From Rhizobium jaguaris (GTDB lineage Bacteria; Pseudomonadota; Alphaproteobacteria; Rhizobiales; Rhizobiaceae): 64,000 bases of DNA. Position numbers and translations under genes: made by a program. Where the stretch lies: NCBI RefSeq assembly GCF_003627755.1, contig NZ_CP032694.1:797501-861500 (forward strand). The letters run 5' to 3'. This document shows positions 37,730-47,729 of this stretch, piece after piece (the first letter of the stretch is position 1; every line of letters starts with the position of its first letter). The notes under the pieces are model-generated. The model worked only from the letters and a program-made list of their open reading frames with translations, was not told the origin of the DNA and made no database searches.

Positions 37730-38476
37730 ATGCGATATCAGCCGGTTAGAACGACGGACGTGCCGAGTGAAACAAGGCTCGGCCGTTCGCATCGGGTGTC
37801 CAGTCGCTCCGATCTCTTCCCGAAGCTGGTGTCGATGCAGAAGCTGATCGACGCGCAGAATTTCGCGGTTTATCGCGTCTCCGGCTCTGGCCTGCCGAGC
37901 AAGCAGCGCCTTGTCTGCGAGCTGGAAAACTGGGGCTCAACCAATCCGGGCCTCAACAAGGCCTTCGTCGAAGCCTATGGCGAGGCGATGATCGAGCATA
38001 TCGAAAAATCGCTGCTGCCGTTGATGTGGAACGGCCGTGACAGCGACAGCACGGCCGAGACACCGGATTTTGCCTCTTTCACCCAGCGCCTGAAACCGCA
38101 TCTCCTGCCCTTTGCCGGCGTCGCCTTTCCGGTGCGCCTCGGATCGGTCGGCAACGGCTATGTCGTCTTCGCGGCGAAATTCATGGATCTGGCGAGTGAC
38201 ATGATCGTCGAGCTGCATGGCCGTAGTTGCCAGATCATGATGGACCTGCTGTCGCTCGACGAACGCCGATCGCCGGCAGCCGAGGCTCTGAGCGAACGTG
38301 AGATCGCCTGCCTGCAGCTTGCCGGCGATGGCCGGATCAGCGAGGAAATCGCCGAAAAGCTCGGGCTGTCGGTACATACCGTCAACGCCTATCTTGGCTC
38401 GGCCACGATCAAACTCGACAGCGTCAATCGCATCCAGGCGATCGCAAAAGCGATCCGCTTCGGTTACATCAGCTAA
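37730..38476 (+). CDS. visR: VisR, LuxR-family master regulator of motility
   Basis: A 248-residue partner of VisN. The N-terminal domain is about 25-170; the C-terminal LuxR HTH reads LSEREIACLQLAGDGRISEEIAEKLGLSVHTVN and continues into AYLGSATIKLDSVNRIQAI. The two proteins are paralogues of similar length. The ATG at 37730 is in frame; another ATG at 37726 is followed at once by a stop. The stop lies inside the first arm of a hairpin that may end the operon. Confidence 0.94.
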   Translation: MRYQPVRTTDVPSETRLGRSHRVSSRSDLFPKLVSMQKLIDAQNFAVYRVSGSGLPSKQRLVCELENWGSTNPGLNKAFVEAYGEAMIEHIEKSLLPLMWNGRDSDSTAETPDFASFTQRLKPHLLPFAGVAFPVRLGSVGNGYVVFAAKFMDLASDMIVELHGRSCQIMMDLLSLDERRSPAAEALSEREIACLQLAGDGRISEEIAEKLGLSVHTVNAYLGSATIKLDSVNRIQAIAKAIRFGYIS

Positions 38477-38516
38477 AGCGCACCGCGATCTCTGAGATTC
38501 GCTCCTTGCGCTTTAG
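38473..38516. terminator. Possible terminator hairpin after visR
   Basis: CTAAAGCGC (38473-38481) pairs with GCGCTTTAG (38508-38516) across a 26-base loop that itself contains a smaller palindrome (ATCTCTGAGAT). The first arm includes the visR stop codon. Confidence 0.45.
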
Positions 38517-38636
38517 GTCCTTGATTTTGGGCATATCGTCATCGCAAAGTTACCGGGCACTTTTGCGCGATATGGTTTAGCGCCGAGCATCCTCGGCGGA
38601 TTTTCATCATGAAAATTGGGATGGATTGAGCCTTCT

Positions 38637-39074
38637 TCAGGCTGCGCGCGTCGTTCCGCTGATCGCATAGCGGGCATCCCGCAGGCTGCGGGCGAGAAGC
38701 GCGGTGTTTTCGTCCGGATCGCCCGAGGCCTTGTCGAAGGCGATATGGTTGATTTCGATACCGGCATGATGTTCGGCAAGCGCAAGCTTGGCGTAGACAG
38801 TCACGCCGCGCGGCTTGATTTCGAGGTCGATGCTGACTTCAGCCGGTCCGCCCCATTCGAGCTTGTAGTCGCCACCAAGCCCGAAATTGACGGTGCCCGG
38901 AAGGAAGTAAAGCTCGGCTGCCGAAGCCACCAGGTCGGCAAGATTGCCATAACGTTCGAAGCGCAGCAGCGAAATCAGATCGGCCGCATCGAGGAGCCGC
39001 AATTCACTGGCGACCGGGCTGATGGCTTCGGCGAGAATTTGTTCACGTTGGGCAGAGTAGGGGCATTTTTTCAT
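38637..39074 (-). CDS. Conserved hypothetical protein downstream of flhB, 145 residues
   Basis: I do not know a name for this protein. It starts MKKCPYSAQREQILAEA with a helical N-terminus and continues as a small alpha/beta domain (GGDYKLEWGGPAEVSIDLEIKP through VTVYAKLALAEHH), without signal peptide or membrane helix. It begins 6 bases after the flhB stop on the same strand, so it is cotranscribed with the switch and export genes. A gene of this size occurs at the same place in other rhizobial flagellar clusters, from memory. It might be a chaperone or assembly factor, but nothing in the sequence proves it. Confidence 0.8.
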   Translation of the reverse strand: MKKCPYSAQREQILAEAISPVASELRLLDAADLISLLRFERYGNLADLVASAAELYFLPGTVNFGLGGDYKLEWGGPAEVSIDLEIKPRGVTVYAKLALAEHHAGIEINHIAFDKASGDPDENTALLARSLRDARYAISGTTRAA

Positions 39075-39079
39075 TCGAT

Positions 39080-40159
39080 TTATCGTACCCGTTTTCTATT
39101 CGACTGCGCGGCGTAGATTCGATGGATCAGTTCTGCGACGGCCTTGTAAAATACTGACGGGATGACACTATCAACCGAGACTTGCGCAAACATGGAGCGT
39201 GCGAGGGGCGGATCTTCGAAGACAGGGATGCCGTTTGCCTCGGCGATCTCCCTGATTTTGAGCGCAATGAGGTCTTGCCCCTTGGCAACGACGACGGGCG
39301 CGTCGTTTTCCTCCCTGACATAACGCAATGCCACGGCGAAATGGGTCGGATTGGCGATGACCAGTGTGGCGCGCGGCACCTGCTTCATCATGCGCCGGCG
39401 CGCGCGGTCGCGGGCGATCGAGCGCTGGCGTGATTTGACAATCGGGTCGCCCTGAGCCTGCTTGAACTCGTCCTTGACCTCCTGCTTGGTCATTTTCAAT
39501 TGGTCGACCCAGTGATACCGAGTCCACAGCACGTCGGCGATGCCGACGATGGCGGTTGCCAGCAGCACGATGGTCAGGATTCTCTGGACGATGGTCGATA
39601 GCCGCACGAAGATCGTCTGCGGATCGGAAACCAGCGAATCGATCGCATGGAAGAATTGGCCGCGCAGCACAAAGAACATGATGATGCCGACCACCACGAT
39701 CTTGGCAAGCGACTTGCCGAATTCGACGAGCCCTGAGGTGCTGAAGAGGCGTTTCCAACCCGACACCGGCGATATGCGGGAAAACTGCGGCTGGATGCGG
39801 TCGAGAACGGGTGTTGGCAGGTTCTGGAACAGCGAGGAGCCAATGCCGAAGACGAAGAACAGTGCGACGGCGGGCAAAAGCAGATTGCCAACCTCCCAGC
39901 CGATGCGAACGAACAGGGAAATGACGTCCGACCCCGTTTCAAGCTGCCACTGATCAGGCTTTTCGAAGAGGTCGCGCAGCACCTCGCCCATGCGCCCTAC
40001 GCGTGCCGGCAGGAAAAACGTGACGTAAATGACCGTCGCGAGCATCGACGCGAAGAGCGTCGCTTCCCTGGAGTGAGGCACATTGCCCTTCTCCAACGTG
40101 TCGCGGAGTTTTTTCTCCGTCGGTTTTTCTGTTTTACTGTCCTTGTCTTCGTCAGCCAA
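39080..40159 (-). CDS. flhB: Flagellar export gate protein FlhB
   Basis: A 359-residue inner-membrane protein. The N-terminus [21 protein letters not shown] is the FlhB signature, followed by four membrane helices (about 30-210). The cytoplasmic domain has the self-cleaving NPTH motif in [15 protein letters not shown] (near residue 269), where cleavage switches export from rod/hook to filament proteins. The gene follows fliG after 92 bases and precedes the 145-residue protein. Confidence 0.96.
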   Translation of the reverse strand: MADEDKDSKTEKPTEKKLRDTLEKGNVPHSREATLFASMLATVIYVTFFLPARVGRMGEVLRDLFEKPDQWQLETGSDVISLFVRIGWEVGNLLLPAVALFFVFGIGSSLFQNLPTPVLDRIQPQFSRISPVSGWKRLFSTSGLVEFGKSLAKIVVVGIIMFFVLRGQFFHAIDSLVSDPQTIFVRLSTIVQRILTIVLLATAIVGIADVLWTRYHWVDQLKMTKQEVKDEFKQAQGDPIVKSRQRSIARDRARRRMMKQVPRATLVIANPTHFAVALRYVREENDAPVVVAKGQDLIALKIREIAEANGIPVFEDPPLARSMFAQVSVDSVIPSVFYKAVAELIHRIYAAQSNRKRVR

Positions 40160-40251
40160 AGCAGCCGTCCTTCATGAAACGGAAAGAGGCCGCGCATCAT
40201 GCACGGCCTGTTTGGAGCAGTCTAAGACGGTTTAGCTGAGTCGCGCTGATG

Positions 40252-41298
40252 TCACGCGGCTTCCTCCACAGGTGTCTTGTCTTTTGCCTTGAGTTCGATT
40301 TGACCGGAATTGGAAAGCCGGATGGCTTCCTGTGCGATGGCGCGCCGCGCGATGGCGATTTCGCGCGGGTTGATGCCGGTATTGCCCATCTGCAGGTCGG
40401 ATTCGATCATGCGGCGCTGGCGCGGGCTGATGGAACTGAGCACGATCTCGCGGATCTCGGCCGACGAGCCGCGCAGCGCCATGGTGAGGATGTCGGCGGC
40501 GATGTCGTTGAGCAGCAGGACACGGCTCGGCTGCGGCATGAGCGTGAGGTCGTCGAAGAGGAAGATCTTCGGGCGCACCTTGTCGACCGATTCCTTGTTG
40601 AGCGTTTCCAGCGATGTGAGCAAGGTGTCGACCTGCGGCTTGTCCAGCTCGTTCATCAGCTCCGCCACCTTGGTCGAGCCGGAAGCGTTACGTTCCGCTT
40701 CGATTTCAGCCATCAGCGCCAGTACGCGGTTTTCGATGATCTGTGCCGCTTTCGGGCTGACGTCCTTGAGATTGACCGTGCGGTTCATGATGTCGGCCCG
40801 CTGCGCTTCCGGCAACTGCAGCAGAACCTTGGCGCCGAAGGAGGATGGCATCATCGACAGCACATAGGCGATGGTTTGCGGATGTTCGCGCAGGAAGAAT
40901 TTGGCCACGAAAGCCGGGTCCGCCTCGCCGAGGCGATCCCAGATCGAGGTTTCGTAGGCCTGGAAGGCCGTGCGCCGGCCGAGAAGGCTGTCGACCTCAT
41001 CGGGTGTCAGGCCCTCCTCGAGGATGCTCTCGATTGCCTTGGCGTTGTCCATCAGACCGGCGCCTTCGGTAAAGAGATCCTCGAATTCCGCCACGAGCTG
41101 CGCCAGTTCGTCCGGCGGAATGAGTCTCAGCGATTGCGCGGAGGCGATGATGAGCTGCAGTTCATGCTGCGTGAAATACTTCAGCAGCCGTCCCGCCACC
41201 TGTTTTCCCATGGCAAGAAGAACGGCTGCGGCCTTTTCAGCCTGAGACAACGGTTGCTCGGCAAGGGCGCTGCTGCCGAAATCCTCAAAGTCCATCAT
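40252..41298 (-). CDS. fliG: Flagellar motor switch protein FliG
   Basis: A 348-residue protein. The N-terminal FliF-binding part begins LSQAEKAAAVLLAMGKQVAGRLLKYF. The middle domain contains the EHPQTIAYVLSMM motif (near residue 135). The C-terminal charged torque helix region is LTMALRGSSAEIREIVLSSISPRQRRMIESDL (about 265-300), with the acidic and basic residues that face MotA. It sits on the MS ring and carries torque. The C-terminal tail is longer than in enterics. Confidence 0.96.
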   Translation of the reverse strand: MMDFEDFGSSALAEQPLSQAEKAAAVLLAMGKQVAGRLLKYFTQHELQLIIASAQSLRLIPPDELAQLVAEFEDLFTEGAGLMDNAKAIESILEEGLTPDEVDSLLGRRTAFQAYETSIWDRLGEADPAFVAKFFLREHPQTIAYVLSMMPSSFGAKVLLQLPEAQRADIMNRTVNLKDVSPKAAQIIENRVLALMAEIEAERNASGSTKVAELMNELDKPQVDTLLTSLETLNKESVDKVRPKIFLFDDLTLMPQPSRVLLLNDIAADILTMALRGSSAEIREIVLSSISPRQRRMIESDLQMGNTGINPREIAIARRAIAQEAIRLSNSGQIELKAKDKTPVEEAA

Positions 41299-41347
41299 GG
41301 TCTTCTTCTCCGTCCCAAACAGGGATTGGGCTTATTCTGAACGGGGT

Positions 41348-41884
41348 TCAGGCTTTCTTCGCGCTCGATACTTCGATGAGCTTGATACCGAACCGGGTGT
41401 CGTCATGCTCCAGCACGGTAATTTCGCCCCGGCCGATCCTGCGGCCGTTGACGGTGATTTCCACGGGCTCGCCGATCTTTTTGTCGAGGGCGATGATTGC
41501 ACCTTCGGTCAGGTTCATCAGGCCGGAGACCTGCATGCGGCTGCTGCCAAGCACGATCTGAACATCGATCGGGATGTCCATGATCAGGTCGAGATTGGCG
41601 GTCAATGCGCTGCCCGGAGCAGACGGTTCGGCAAAGGAGGAACCGCCGAAATCGCCGCCGCCGAAGGCAGAGCCTGCGTTGTCGTCCCCGAAACCGCCAC
41701 CGAAGGCCGAAAGATCCGTGCCTGGCTCGGCACCGAAGGCATCGGCACCGAAGTCCGGCATGCCCCCGTCACTGTCTTTCTTCAGCACGCCGCGCAGGCC
41801 GTCGATGGCCTCGTCCAATGCGGCGTCGCTGTTTTCAACTTCCAGCGAATCCTCGCTGCTTTTCTGTGTCGTCTTCCTAGCCAT
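41348..41884 (-). CDS. fliN: Flagellar motor switch protein FliN
   Basis: A 178-residue protein. The first 95 residues are polar and rich in aspartate, glycine and alanine ([20 protein letters not shown]), and the C-terminal SpoA domain (about 96-175) is typical: [20 protein letters not shown] and [19 protein letters not shown]. FliN forms the lower C-ring with FliM. The long acidic N-terminal extension is common in Rhizobiaceae. The gene is 67 bases after fliM. Confidence 0.95.
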   Translation of the reverse strand: MARKTTQKSSEDSLEVENSDAALDEAIDGLRGVLKKDSDGGMPDFGADAFGAEPGTDLSAFGGGFGDDNAGSAFGGGDFGGSSFAEPSAPGSALTANLDLIMDIPIDVQIVLGSSRMQVSGLMNLTEGAIIALDKKIGEPVEITVNGRRIGRGEITVLEHDDTRFGIKLIEVSSAKKA

Positions 41885-41951
41885 GAAATCACTATTCCAG
41901 TTGAAACTTGCCTCAAGCTGCCGTGGGTGCGCTGACGCACCCGCCAGCCGG

Positions 41952-42896
41952 TCAATTCATCAGGTGTCGAAGAAGCTCGTCGTCGGAGTTCACATTGTCC
42001 TTAACGCGCACCGTGTAATTTTCGCCCGAACGGCCGAATTCGCAGATGTAGAGGTCCTTGCTGTTGGCACTGACCTCGACGCGGACATCGCCGGTGTCCA
42101 TGAAGGGAATGACGTCGCCGATCGCGAGCCTCGAGATCGTGTTCAGCGTTAGGGATTGCAGCCGGATGCGGGCCTCGAGCGTCACCTGCGAGCGGCGCAC
42201 CTGCTCGCTGAGCTGTTCAGTCCATGCTTCAGATGCCGCTGACGGATTCTTCGCTCGCGGTGCGCTGATCACGGTCCGCAACAGCACCTGTTGCGGTATG
42301 ATGACGATGATTTCCGAGACGGTCTTGCCAAGCGATATCGTCATCGTGACGGCGGCGGCAAATTCGTCGGCCTGGCTGGCAACCGGCTTCGGACGGTTTT
42401 CGATATTGTGTGGAGGCTCCAGGTAGGGCTCGAAGCCGCCGGACGCGTTGACGGCCGAGCGCAGTACGTTGGCGATCTTGTCGAACACCATGACGGCGAG
42501 ATCGAGCTCGATGACCGAAAGCGGTCGCGGAACGGGCGCCTCGATGGTTTCTGGCAGCGCACCCAGCATGTGCTCCATCAGCGCCATGACGAAGCCCGAG
42601 CCGCAGCCGAGAACGAACTTCGGCGACCAGTTGCGCAGCGAACCGTTCACAAGGGCGCAGTTGCTGCCGAGGCCGGTGATGAGATCATCCATCAGCCCCG
42701 ACTGGCAGCCGGTATAGGCGACGGACACGTCGAGGCCGGTTTCGCTCTTGATGATGTCGGGGAGGAATTCGCTATAAACCTGGCCGAAGGCGGCTGAGAG
42801 CTTTCCGACGGTTGCCTGGTCGCCGAGGCAGCCGGTCAGCTTGGCGAAGAGGGCGCGGTCCATCGTTTGTACCTCGGCTTGTGATTGCTGGCTCAT
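41952..42896 (-). CDS. fliM: Flagellar motor switch protein FliM
   Basis: A 314-residue protein. The middle CheC-like domain and C-terminal SpoA domain ([20 protein letters not shown] through [12 protein letters not shown]) are recognisable, though the protein is diverged from enteric FliM, and the N-terminal CheY-binding peptide is not of the enteric type. This is usual for rhizobia. It binds CheY2-phosphate and sits between FliG and FliN. It starts 6 bases after the motA stop. Confidence 0.93.
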   Translation of the reverse strand: MSQQSQAEVQTMDRALFAKLTGCLGDQATVGKLSAAFGQVYSEFLPDIIKSETGLDVSVAYTGCQSGLMDDLITGLGSNCALVNGSLRNWSPKFVLGCGSGFVMALMEHMLGALPETIEAPVPRPLSVIELDLAVMVFDKIANVLRSAVNASGGFEPYLEPPHNIENRPKPVASQADEFAAAVTMTISLGKTVSEIIVIIPQQVLLRTVISAPRAKNPSAASEAWTEQLSEQVRRSQVTLEARIRLQSLTLNTISRLAIGDVIPFMDTGDVRVEVSANSKDLYICEFGRSGENYTVRVKDNVNSDDELLRHLMN

Positions 42897-42901
42897 GATC
42901 G

Positions 42902-43774
42902 TCAGGCCGCCTTGCTCTCACCGCCGGGGTTCATCATTTCCTGCTCGACCGCGTCGATCGACGGCCGTTCGTAGGAGGAGATGGTCTTGCGGCCGTATTC
43001 GAGCGCCACTTGCGGTACGGAGCCGTTCATGTAGGCGAGCAGCGTCTGCTTCACGATCACGTAGAGGCGATGCTGCTTGCTGCGCACCACCTTGATCTGC
43101 GACACCAGCGGCGCGCAGACGGAGTAGGAAAGGAGAATGCCGAGGAAGGTGCCGACAAGTGCCGAGCCGATGAGGTGGCCGAGCACTTCGGGCGAATCGT
43201 TGATGTGGCTCATGGCCTTGATGACGCCGAGAACCGCAGCGACGATACCGATGGCCGGGAAGGAATCGCCCATAATCGTGATGGCGTGATAGGGCTTCAT
43301 CTTGTCATGCAGGATGGTGTTGATTTCCTCGTCCATCAGCGCCTCGATCTCATGCGAACGGGCGTTGCCGATGATGATGAGGCGGACATAGTCGCAGATG
43401 AAGGCCGTCAGTTCCTTGTTCTTCAGCACCGTCGGGGCGGCCTGGAAGATCACGGACTCGTCCGGGTTGTCGATGTGGGCTTCGATCTCGTTGCGTGACT
43501 TGGTGCGCAGGTCCCGCATCAGCGCATAAAGCACGCCGAGTGTGTCGAGGTAGTTGCGTTCCTTCGGAACCGAATGCTTGAAGGCTTCGCCCAGCGCCTT
43601 GCCGGAATCCTTCACGACCTTCATCGGATTGGCCATGATGAAGCCGCCGATGCCGGCGCCCGCGATGATGACAAACTCGAAGGGCTGGAACAGCGCGTCC
43701 ACATGCCCGCCCATCGCCATGAAGCTGCCTATGATGCAGCCGCAGGTCACTACAAATCCGATAATAATATTCAT
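42902..43774 (-). CDS. motA: Flagellar stator protein MotA
   Basis: A 290-residue inner-membrane protein with four membrane helices: two at the start ([33 protein letters not shown]) and two near 170-230 ([39 protein letters not shown]). A cytoplasmic loop with the charged residues for FliG contact lies between. The start is ATG 43774; a longer frame upstream adds 49 residues without homology-like content. With MotB it forms the proton channel. It is the first gene of the minus-strand motA-fliM-fliN-fliG-flhB block, divergent from flgF. Confidence 0.96.
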   Translation of the reverse strand: MNIIIGFVVTCGCIIGSFMAMGGHVDALFQPFEFVIIAGAGIGGFIMANPMKVVKDSGKALGEAFKHSVPKERNYLDTLGVLYALMRDLRTKSRNEIEAHIDNPDESVIFQAAPTVLKNKELTAFICDYVRLIIIGNARSHEIEALMDEEINTILHDKMKPYHAITIMGDSFPAIGIVAAVLGVIKAMSHINDSPEVLGHLIGSALVGTFLGILLSYSVCAPLVSQIKVVRSKQHRLYVIVKQTLLAYMNGSVPQVALEYGRKTISSYERPSIDAVEQEMMNPGGESKAA

Positions 43775-44003
43775 CGCCAGTCCACACCTGAACGTTGCTT
43801 CCTCAGATGAAGTAGGGGACTTGCCTTGCGTGAGGCTGTTCGGCGTGCACCGCAACAAGCTTTTCGCCGTGTCAGCTTCGCACAAGCCAATGCAGGCAGA
43901 GTATCGGGTAAGGGCATCCACGCCCGGCTAACGAAATGTTGGAGCGCCGCAATATCTGGCGTCTCCTTTCCCGTTATTCTCCAATGTCCGGAGGGCGTTG
44001 AAA

Positions 44004-44738
44004 ATGCAGTCTGGTATTTATGTGGCGCTGTCATCGCAGATGGCGCTTGAGCGGCGTCTGACGACGATCGCCGACAACATGGCCAACGTGAACACCACGG
44101 GTTTTCGCGGCACCGAGGTCAAGTTCAACCAAGTCCTCAGCAATACCGAAAACAAGCTCAACGCCAAGGTCGCCTTCGTCTCGCAAGGCAATGACTATCT
44201 CTCCACCGACAACGGCGAACTGCAAAACACCGGCAATCTCTTCGATTTCGCCGTCAAGGGCGATGCCTGGTTCGGTCTCAATACGCCGGCCGGCCTAGTC
44301 CTGACGCGCGACGGCCGTTTTACCATGACCGATAGCGGTGCCCTGGTCTCCACCCGAGGCTATCCGGTGCTCGATCCCGGCGGTGCACCGATCCAGCTCG
44401 ACCCCGGCGGCGGCGCGCCGAGCGTGTCCTTGGACGGCACGGTCGCGCAAAACGGCAAGCAAGTCGGCAAGATCGGCCTTTACAGCGCCGATATCAGCAA
44501 GGGCTTCCTACGCTATGACAACAGTGGCGTATTGCCCACAGACCCGCCGCAGTCCGTCGTCGACCGTTCCAATATTGGTGTCGCCCAGGGCTATCTCGAA
44601 AACTCCAATGTCAACGGCATGCGGGAAATGACCCAGCTGATCGAAGTCAGCCGTGCCTTCGACAATATCTCGACACTCACGAACAACAGTGAAGGCACGC
44701 TTACGGATGCGATCAAGACCCTCGGCGGCAGCCAGTAA
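44004..44738 (+). CDS. flgF: Flagellar proximal rod protein FlgF
   Basis: A 244-residue rod protein. The N-terminal MQSGIYVALSSQMALERRLTT then NMANVNTTGFRG is the flagellar basal-body rod signature, and the C-terminal NVNGMREMTQLIEVSRAFDNI helix pairs with it. It is part of the rod between MS ring and distal rod. The ATG is taken at 44004, since the upstream TTG at 43998 adds only two codons. It opens the plus-strand block, divergent from motA. Confidence 0.95.
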   Translation: MQSGIYVALSSQMALERRLTTIADNMANVNTTGFRGTEVKFNQVLSNTENKLNAKVAFVSQGNDYLSTDNGELQNTGNLFDFAVKGDAWFGLNTPAGLVLTRDGRFTMTDSGALVSTRGYPVLDPGGAPIQLDPGGGAPSVSLDGTVAQNGKQVGKIGLYSADISKGFLRYDNSGVLPTDPPQSVVDRSNIGVAQGYLENSNVNGMREMTQLIEVSRAFDNISTLTNNSEGTLTDAIKTLGGSQ

Positions 44739-44750
44739 GAGGGGCGGATC

Positions 44751-46139
44751 ATGTTCGAGGATGGAATGCCGGAAGGCGCGATGTCGCCGAAGCTTTCACA
44801 TTTGGGCGCGTTGGCCGGGCAATATATGATGGCTGAAAACACGGTCGCCGACGGTGGCCATGTGCGCACCATCGCCGCCGGGCACTACACGGTCGCCGGT
44901 CTTTCCAGGCGTGTGCGCCTCGGCGAGTTCGTCGCCCATCGTTCAGCGACCGGTATCCATCTCGGTGAAGTCGTCCGCGTCGAGCCGGAGCTGACCTATG
45001 TCTGCCCGATCGAGCCGGGTGAGCCGATCGGCATCCACGACGTCGTCATCCGCAAGGGTGCCTTCCGCATCGCGCCGTCGGATAGCTGGTGCGGGCGCAC
45101 CATCAACTCGCTGGGTGAGCCGATCGATGGTCTCGGACCGCTGACGGCGGGCACGGATTCGCGTTCGATCTCCAATACTGCGCCGCCCTCCATGACGCGC
45201 AAACGTGTCGACACGGGTTTCAAGACCGGTGTACGCGCCATCGACATCTTCTCGCCGCTCTGCCTTGGCCAGCGTCTCGGCATCTTCGCCGGTTCCGGCG
45301 TCGGCAAGTCCACATTGCTGTCGATGCTGGCCAGGGCCAATGCTTTCGACAAGGTGGTGATCGCGCTGGTCGGCGAGCGTGGCCGCGAAGTCCGCGAATT
45401 CATCGAGGACACGCTCGGTTCTCACATGCAGAAGTCGGTCGCCGTCGTCGCGACCAGCGACGAGAGCCCGATGCTGCGCAAGATGGCGCCATTGTCGGCC
45501 ATCACCATCGCCGAGCATTTCCGCGATCAGGGCGATAATGTGCTGTTGATCGTCGACAGCGTCACGCGCTTCGCCCATGCCATCCGCGAGGTCGCGACCG
45601 CGTCCGGCGAACCGCCGATCGCACGCGGTTATCCGGCCTCCGTCTTCACCGAACTGCCGCGCCTTCTGGAGCGCGCCGGCCCGGGGCCGGAAGGCACAGG
45701 CACGATCACCGCGATCATCTCCATCCTCGTCGACGGCGACAATCACAACGACCCGATTGCCGATTCCACCCGCGGTATTCTCGACGGCCACATCGTCCTG
45801 CAACGCAGCCTGGCGGAGGAGGGGCGTTATCCGCCAATCGATCCGTTGGCATCCGTGTCGCGTCTGGCGCGTAAAGCCTGGACGCCGGATCAGGAAAAGC
45901 TGGTTTCGCGCCTGAAGGCACTTGTGCACCGTTTTGAGGAAACCCGAGATCTGCGCCTGATCGGCGGATACCGCCAGGGAAGCGACGCGGATCTCGACAT
46001 GGCCGTCCGCCAGGTGCCGATCATCTACGAGATACTGAAACAGACCCCCGGCGAACGGCCTTCGGCCGATGCCTTCACCGATCTCGCGACCGCTTTGAAA
46101 AACGGTCAGGTCGCGACCGCCCAACCGAGAGCGAGATGA
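44751..46139 (+). CDS. fliI: Flagellum-specific ATPase FliI
   Basis: A 462-residue ATPase related to the F1 beta subunit. Walker A is AGSGVGKST (about 181-189), the phosphate-loop neighbour is GLGQRLGIF-like, Walker B is NVLLIVDSVTRFA, and the FliI/YscN signature GRRGYPPS-like part reads ARGYPASVFTELPRLLERAG. It drives unfolding or release of export substrates with FliH. It starts 12 bases after flgF. Confidence 0.97.
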   Translation: MFEDGMPEGAMSPKLSHLGALAGQYMMAENTVADGGHVRTIAAGHYTVAGLSRRVRLGEFVAHRSATGIHLGEVVRVEPELTYVCPIEPGEPIGIHDVVIRKGAFRIAPSDSWCGRTINSLGEPIDGLGPLTAGTDSRSISNTAPPSMTRKRVDTGFKTGVRAIDIFSPLCLGQRLGIFAGSGVGKSTLLSMLARANAFDKVVIALVGERGREVREFIEDTLGSHMQKSVAVVATSDESPMLRKMAPLSAITIAEHFRDQGDNVLLIVDSVTRFAHAIREVATASGEPPIARGYPASVFTELPRLLERAGPGPEGTGTITAIISILVDGDNHNDPIADSTRGILDGHIVLQRSLAEEGRYPPIDPLASVSRLARKAWTPDQEKLVSRLKALVHRFEETRDLRLIGGYRQGSDADLDMAVRQVPIIYEILKQTPGERPSADAFTDLATALKNGQVATAQPRAR

Positions 46140-46236
46140 GGTTTCGGCGAAACGCCATTCGCTCCAGTTATTTGATTTCACATGATCCTGTCCGAAACCG
46201 CTTGATGATTTCGGAACCGTACTCAGAGAGGCTAAC
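46140..46236 (+). repeat. Partial copy of the rhizobial intergenic palindrome
   Basis: The stretch from about 46163 (CCAGTTATTTGATTTCACAT) to about 46220 resembles the second half of the repeat that follows fliE at 48160-48225 (CCCATTATTTGATTTGGCAT, then GATC and a paired AAACCG/CGGTTT-type part). It fills the short gap between fliI and the next gene. Confidence 0.55.
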
Positions 46237-46782
46237 GTGAGAGAATCCGATGCAGACGAACCGGTCGCTCCGCTGAAGCCGGCGAGAAGGCGGACCTTAA
46301 CCGACAAGGTCCTGGCGGGCACCGGCCTGGTGCTCGCCGGTATCTCGGCCTTCTTCCCCTGGTATGTGTTTTTGAACCCCGACAAATTCGGCGTTCATGT
46401 TGCCGAGGGCGATCGTACCCGTGATCTGCCGAACTGGCCTGGACGCGAGATCGTCAACGTCTCACCGCTTGCGATGTCCAACAAGAATCCGAATACGCCG
46501 AAGGACATCATCCCCGATCCGCTGACGACGGCAACGACCAGCAGTCTCGGGGCTGAGGACGACAAGGGCCCGCCGGCAGAGGATCAGCCGTTCCCCGGCA
46601 AATCTCCGTTCCACCTGCTGCACGTCGCAAACGGCCGGGCGCTGATCGAGGATGACACCGGCATGTACGTCGTGCGCGTCGGCTCGATCCTGCCCGATAA
46701 CAGCCGTTTGGCGACGATCGAGCAGCGCGACGGAAAGTGGGTCATCGTCACGTCGACCGGCGATGTCTACGGCCATGACTGA
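46237..46782 (+). CDS. Conserved flagellar-cluster membrane protein, 181 residues
   Basis: The protein starts with GTG at 46237. It has an N-terminal basic segment, one membrane helix at about 28-46 (AGTGLVLAGISAFFPWYVFL) and a C-terminal domain reading HLLHVANGRALIEDDTGMYVVRVGSILPDNSR, ending in GDVYGHD. The C-terminal half looks like a small beta domain of the kind found in pilus/secretion assembly proteins (a PilP/GspC-like 'VRVGSILPD' pattern); that likeness is weak. Rhizobia have a gene of this size between fliI and flgB. It may be a periplasmic assembly factor; function unknown. Confidence 0.82.
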   Translation: MRESDADEPVAPLKPARRRTLTDKVLAGTGLVLAGISAFFPWYVFLNPDKFGVHVAEGDRTRDLPNWPGREIVNVSPLAMSNKNPNTPKDIIPDPLTTATTSSLGAEDDKGPPAEDQPFPGKSPFHLLHVANGRALIEDDTGMYVVRVGSILPDNSRLATIEQRDGKWVIVTSTGDVYGHD

Positions 46783-46900
46783 GAGCTCGCAATCGCCTGC
46801 GTGCCAAGCTTTTTAAAGACTTTAGCAAGAACGCATTCCCCGCAAGTCCCACGCAAGATTATCCCTCTAGGGTCCCTGCTGTAAGAACGGAGAGAAGCCT

Positions 46901-47293
46901 ATGCAACCCATTCAGCTCTTTGACCTGGCCTCGCGGCAAGCCGAGTGGCTCCAGGTTCGCCAGGAGGTCGTTGCCGGCAACATCGCCAATGCGAATACCC
47001 CAAAGTACCACGCCAAGGACGTTACGCCGTTCCAAGCCGTTCTCGATAACCAGAATGTCGGCATGGCGAAGACCAACCCGGCGCATTTTTCGGGCAATGA
47101 ATTCAGTGAGAGCGGCGACGTCAATGTCGAAGAGGCCTCGCTCAACCAGGAAATCGGCGTTCAGGAGTCGGGTAACACCGTCGGCCTGGAAGACGAGCTC
47201 GCCAAATCCGGCGACATCCAACGCCAGTACGGTTTGAACACCGCGCTGGTCAGCTCCTTTCATCGCATGATGTTGATGACCGTAAAACAATAG
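46901..47293 (+). CDS. flgB: Flagellar proximal rod protein FlgB
   Basis: A 130-residue rod protein. The N-terminal QPIQLFDLASRQAEWLQVRQ then VVAGNIANANTPKYHAKDV is the rod signature with the asparagine-rich ANANTP turn, and the C-terminal helix is QRQYGLNTALVSSFHRMMLM. A good ribosome site (GGAGAG) stands before ATG 46901. flgC follows after 16 bases. Confidence 0.95.
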   Translation: MQPIQLFDLASRQAEWLQVRQEVVAGNIANANTPKYHAKDVTPFQAVLDNQNVGMAKTNPAHFSGNEFSESGDVNVEEASLNQEIGVQESGNTVGLEDELAKSGDIQRQYGLNTALVSSFHRMMLMTVKQ

Positions 47294-47309
47294 ATGAAGT
47301 GAAGATGTT

Positions 47310-47729
47310 ATGGATCCTTTATCAGCCGCATTGAAGATTGCGGGCTCCGGCCTGGAGGCTCAATCGACCCGCCTGCGTGTTGTTTCCGAAAATATCGCCA
47401 ATGCCCGTTCGACCGGCGATACCGCTGGCTCCGATCCCTATCGCCGCAAGACGGTGACCTTCGGTGCCGAGGTCGATCGCGCCAATGGTTTGACTACCGT
47501 CGGGGTGAAGAAGATGGGCGAAGACACCGGCAAGTTCATCGAGGAATACGACCCAGACAATCCGGCGGCGGACACGAAGGGCTACGTCAAGATGCCCAAC
47601 GTCAACATTCTCGTCGAAATGGCCGATATGCGCGAAGCCAATCGTTCCTATGAGGCCAATCTGCAAACGATCAAGCAGTCGCGCGATCTCATCAACTCCA
47701 CCATTGATCTCTTGAAGAATGCACAATGA
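47310..47729 (+). CDS. flgC: Flagellar proximal rod protein FlgC
   Basis: A 139-residue rod protein. [20 protein letters not shown] then [10 protein letters not shown] is the N-terminal rod motif; the C-terminus [20 protein letters not shown] is nearly invariant in FlgC. It overlaps fliE by 4 bases. Confidence 0.96.
   Translation: MDPLSAALKIAGSGLEAQSTRLRVVSENIANARSTGDTAGSDPYRRKTVTFGAEVDRANGLTTVGVKKMGEDTGKFIEEYDPDNPAADTKGYVKMPNVNILVEMADMREANRSYEANLQTIKQSRDLINSTIDLLKNAQ

Noticed and set aside
44943..46385. 480-codon open frame opposite fliI
   Set aside because: fliI is complete; the antisense frame is a codon-bias shadow.
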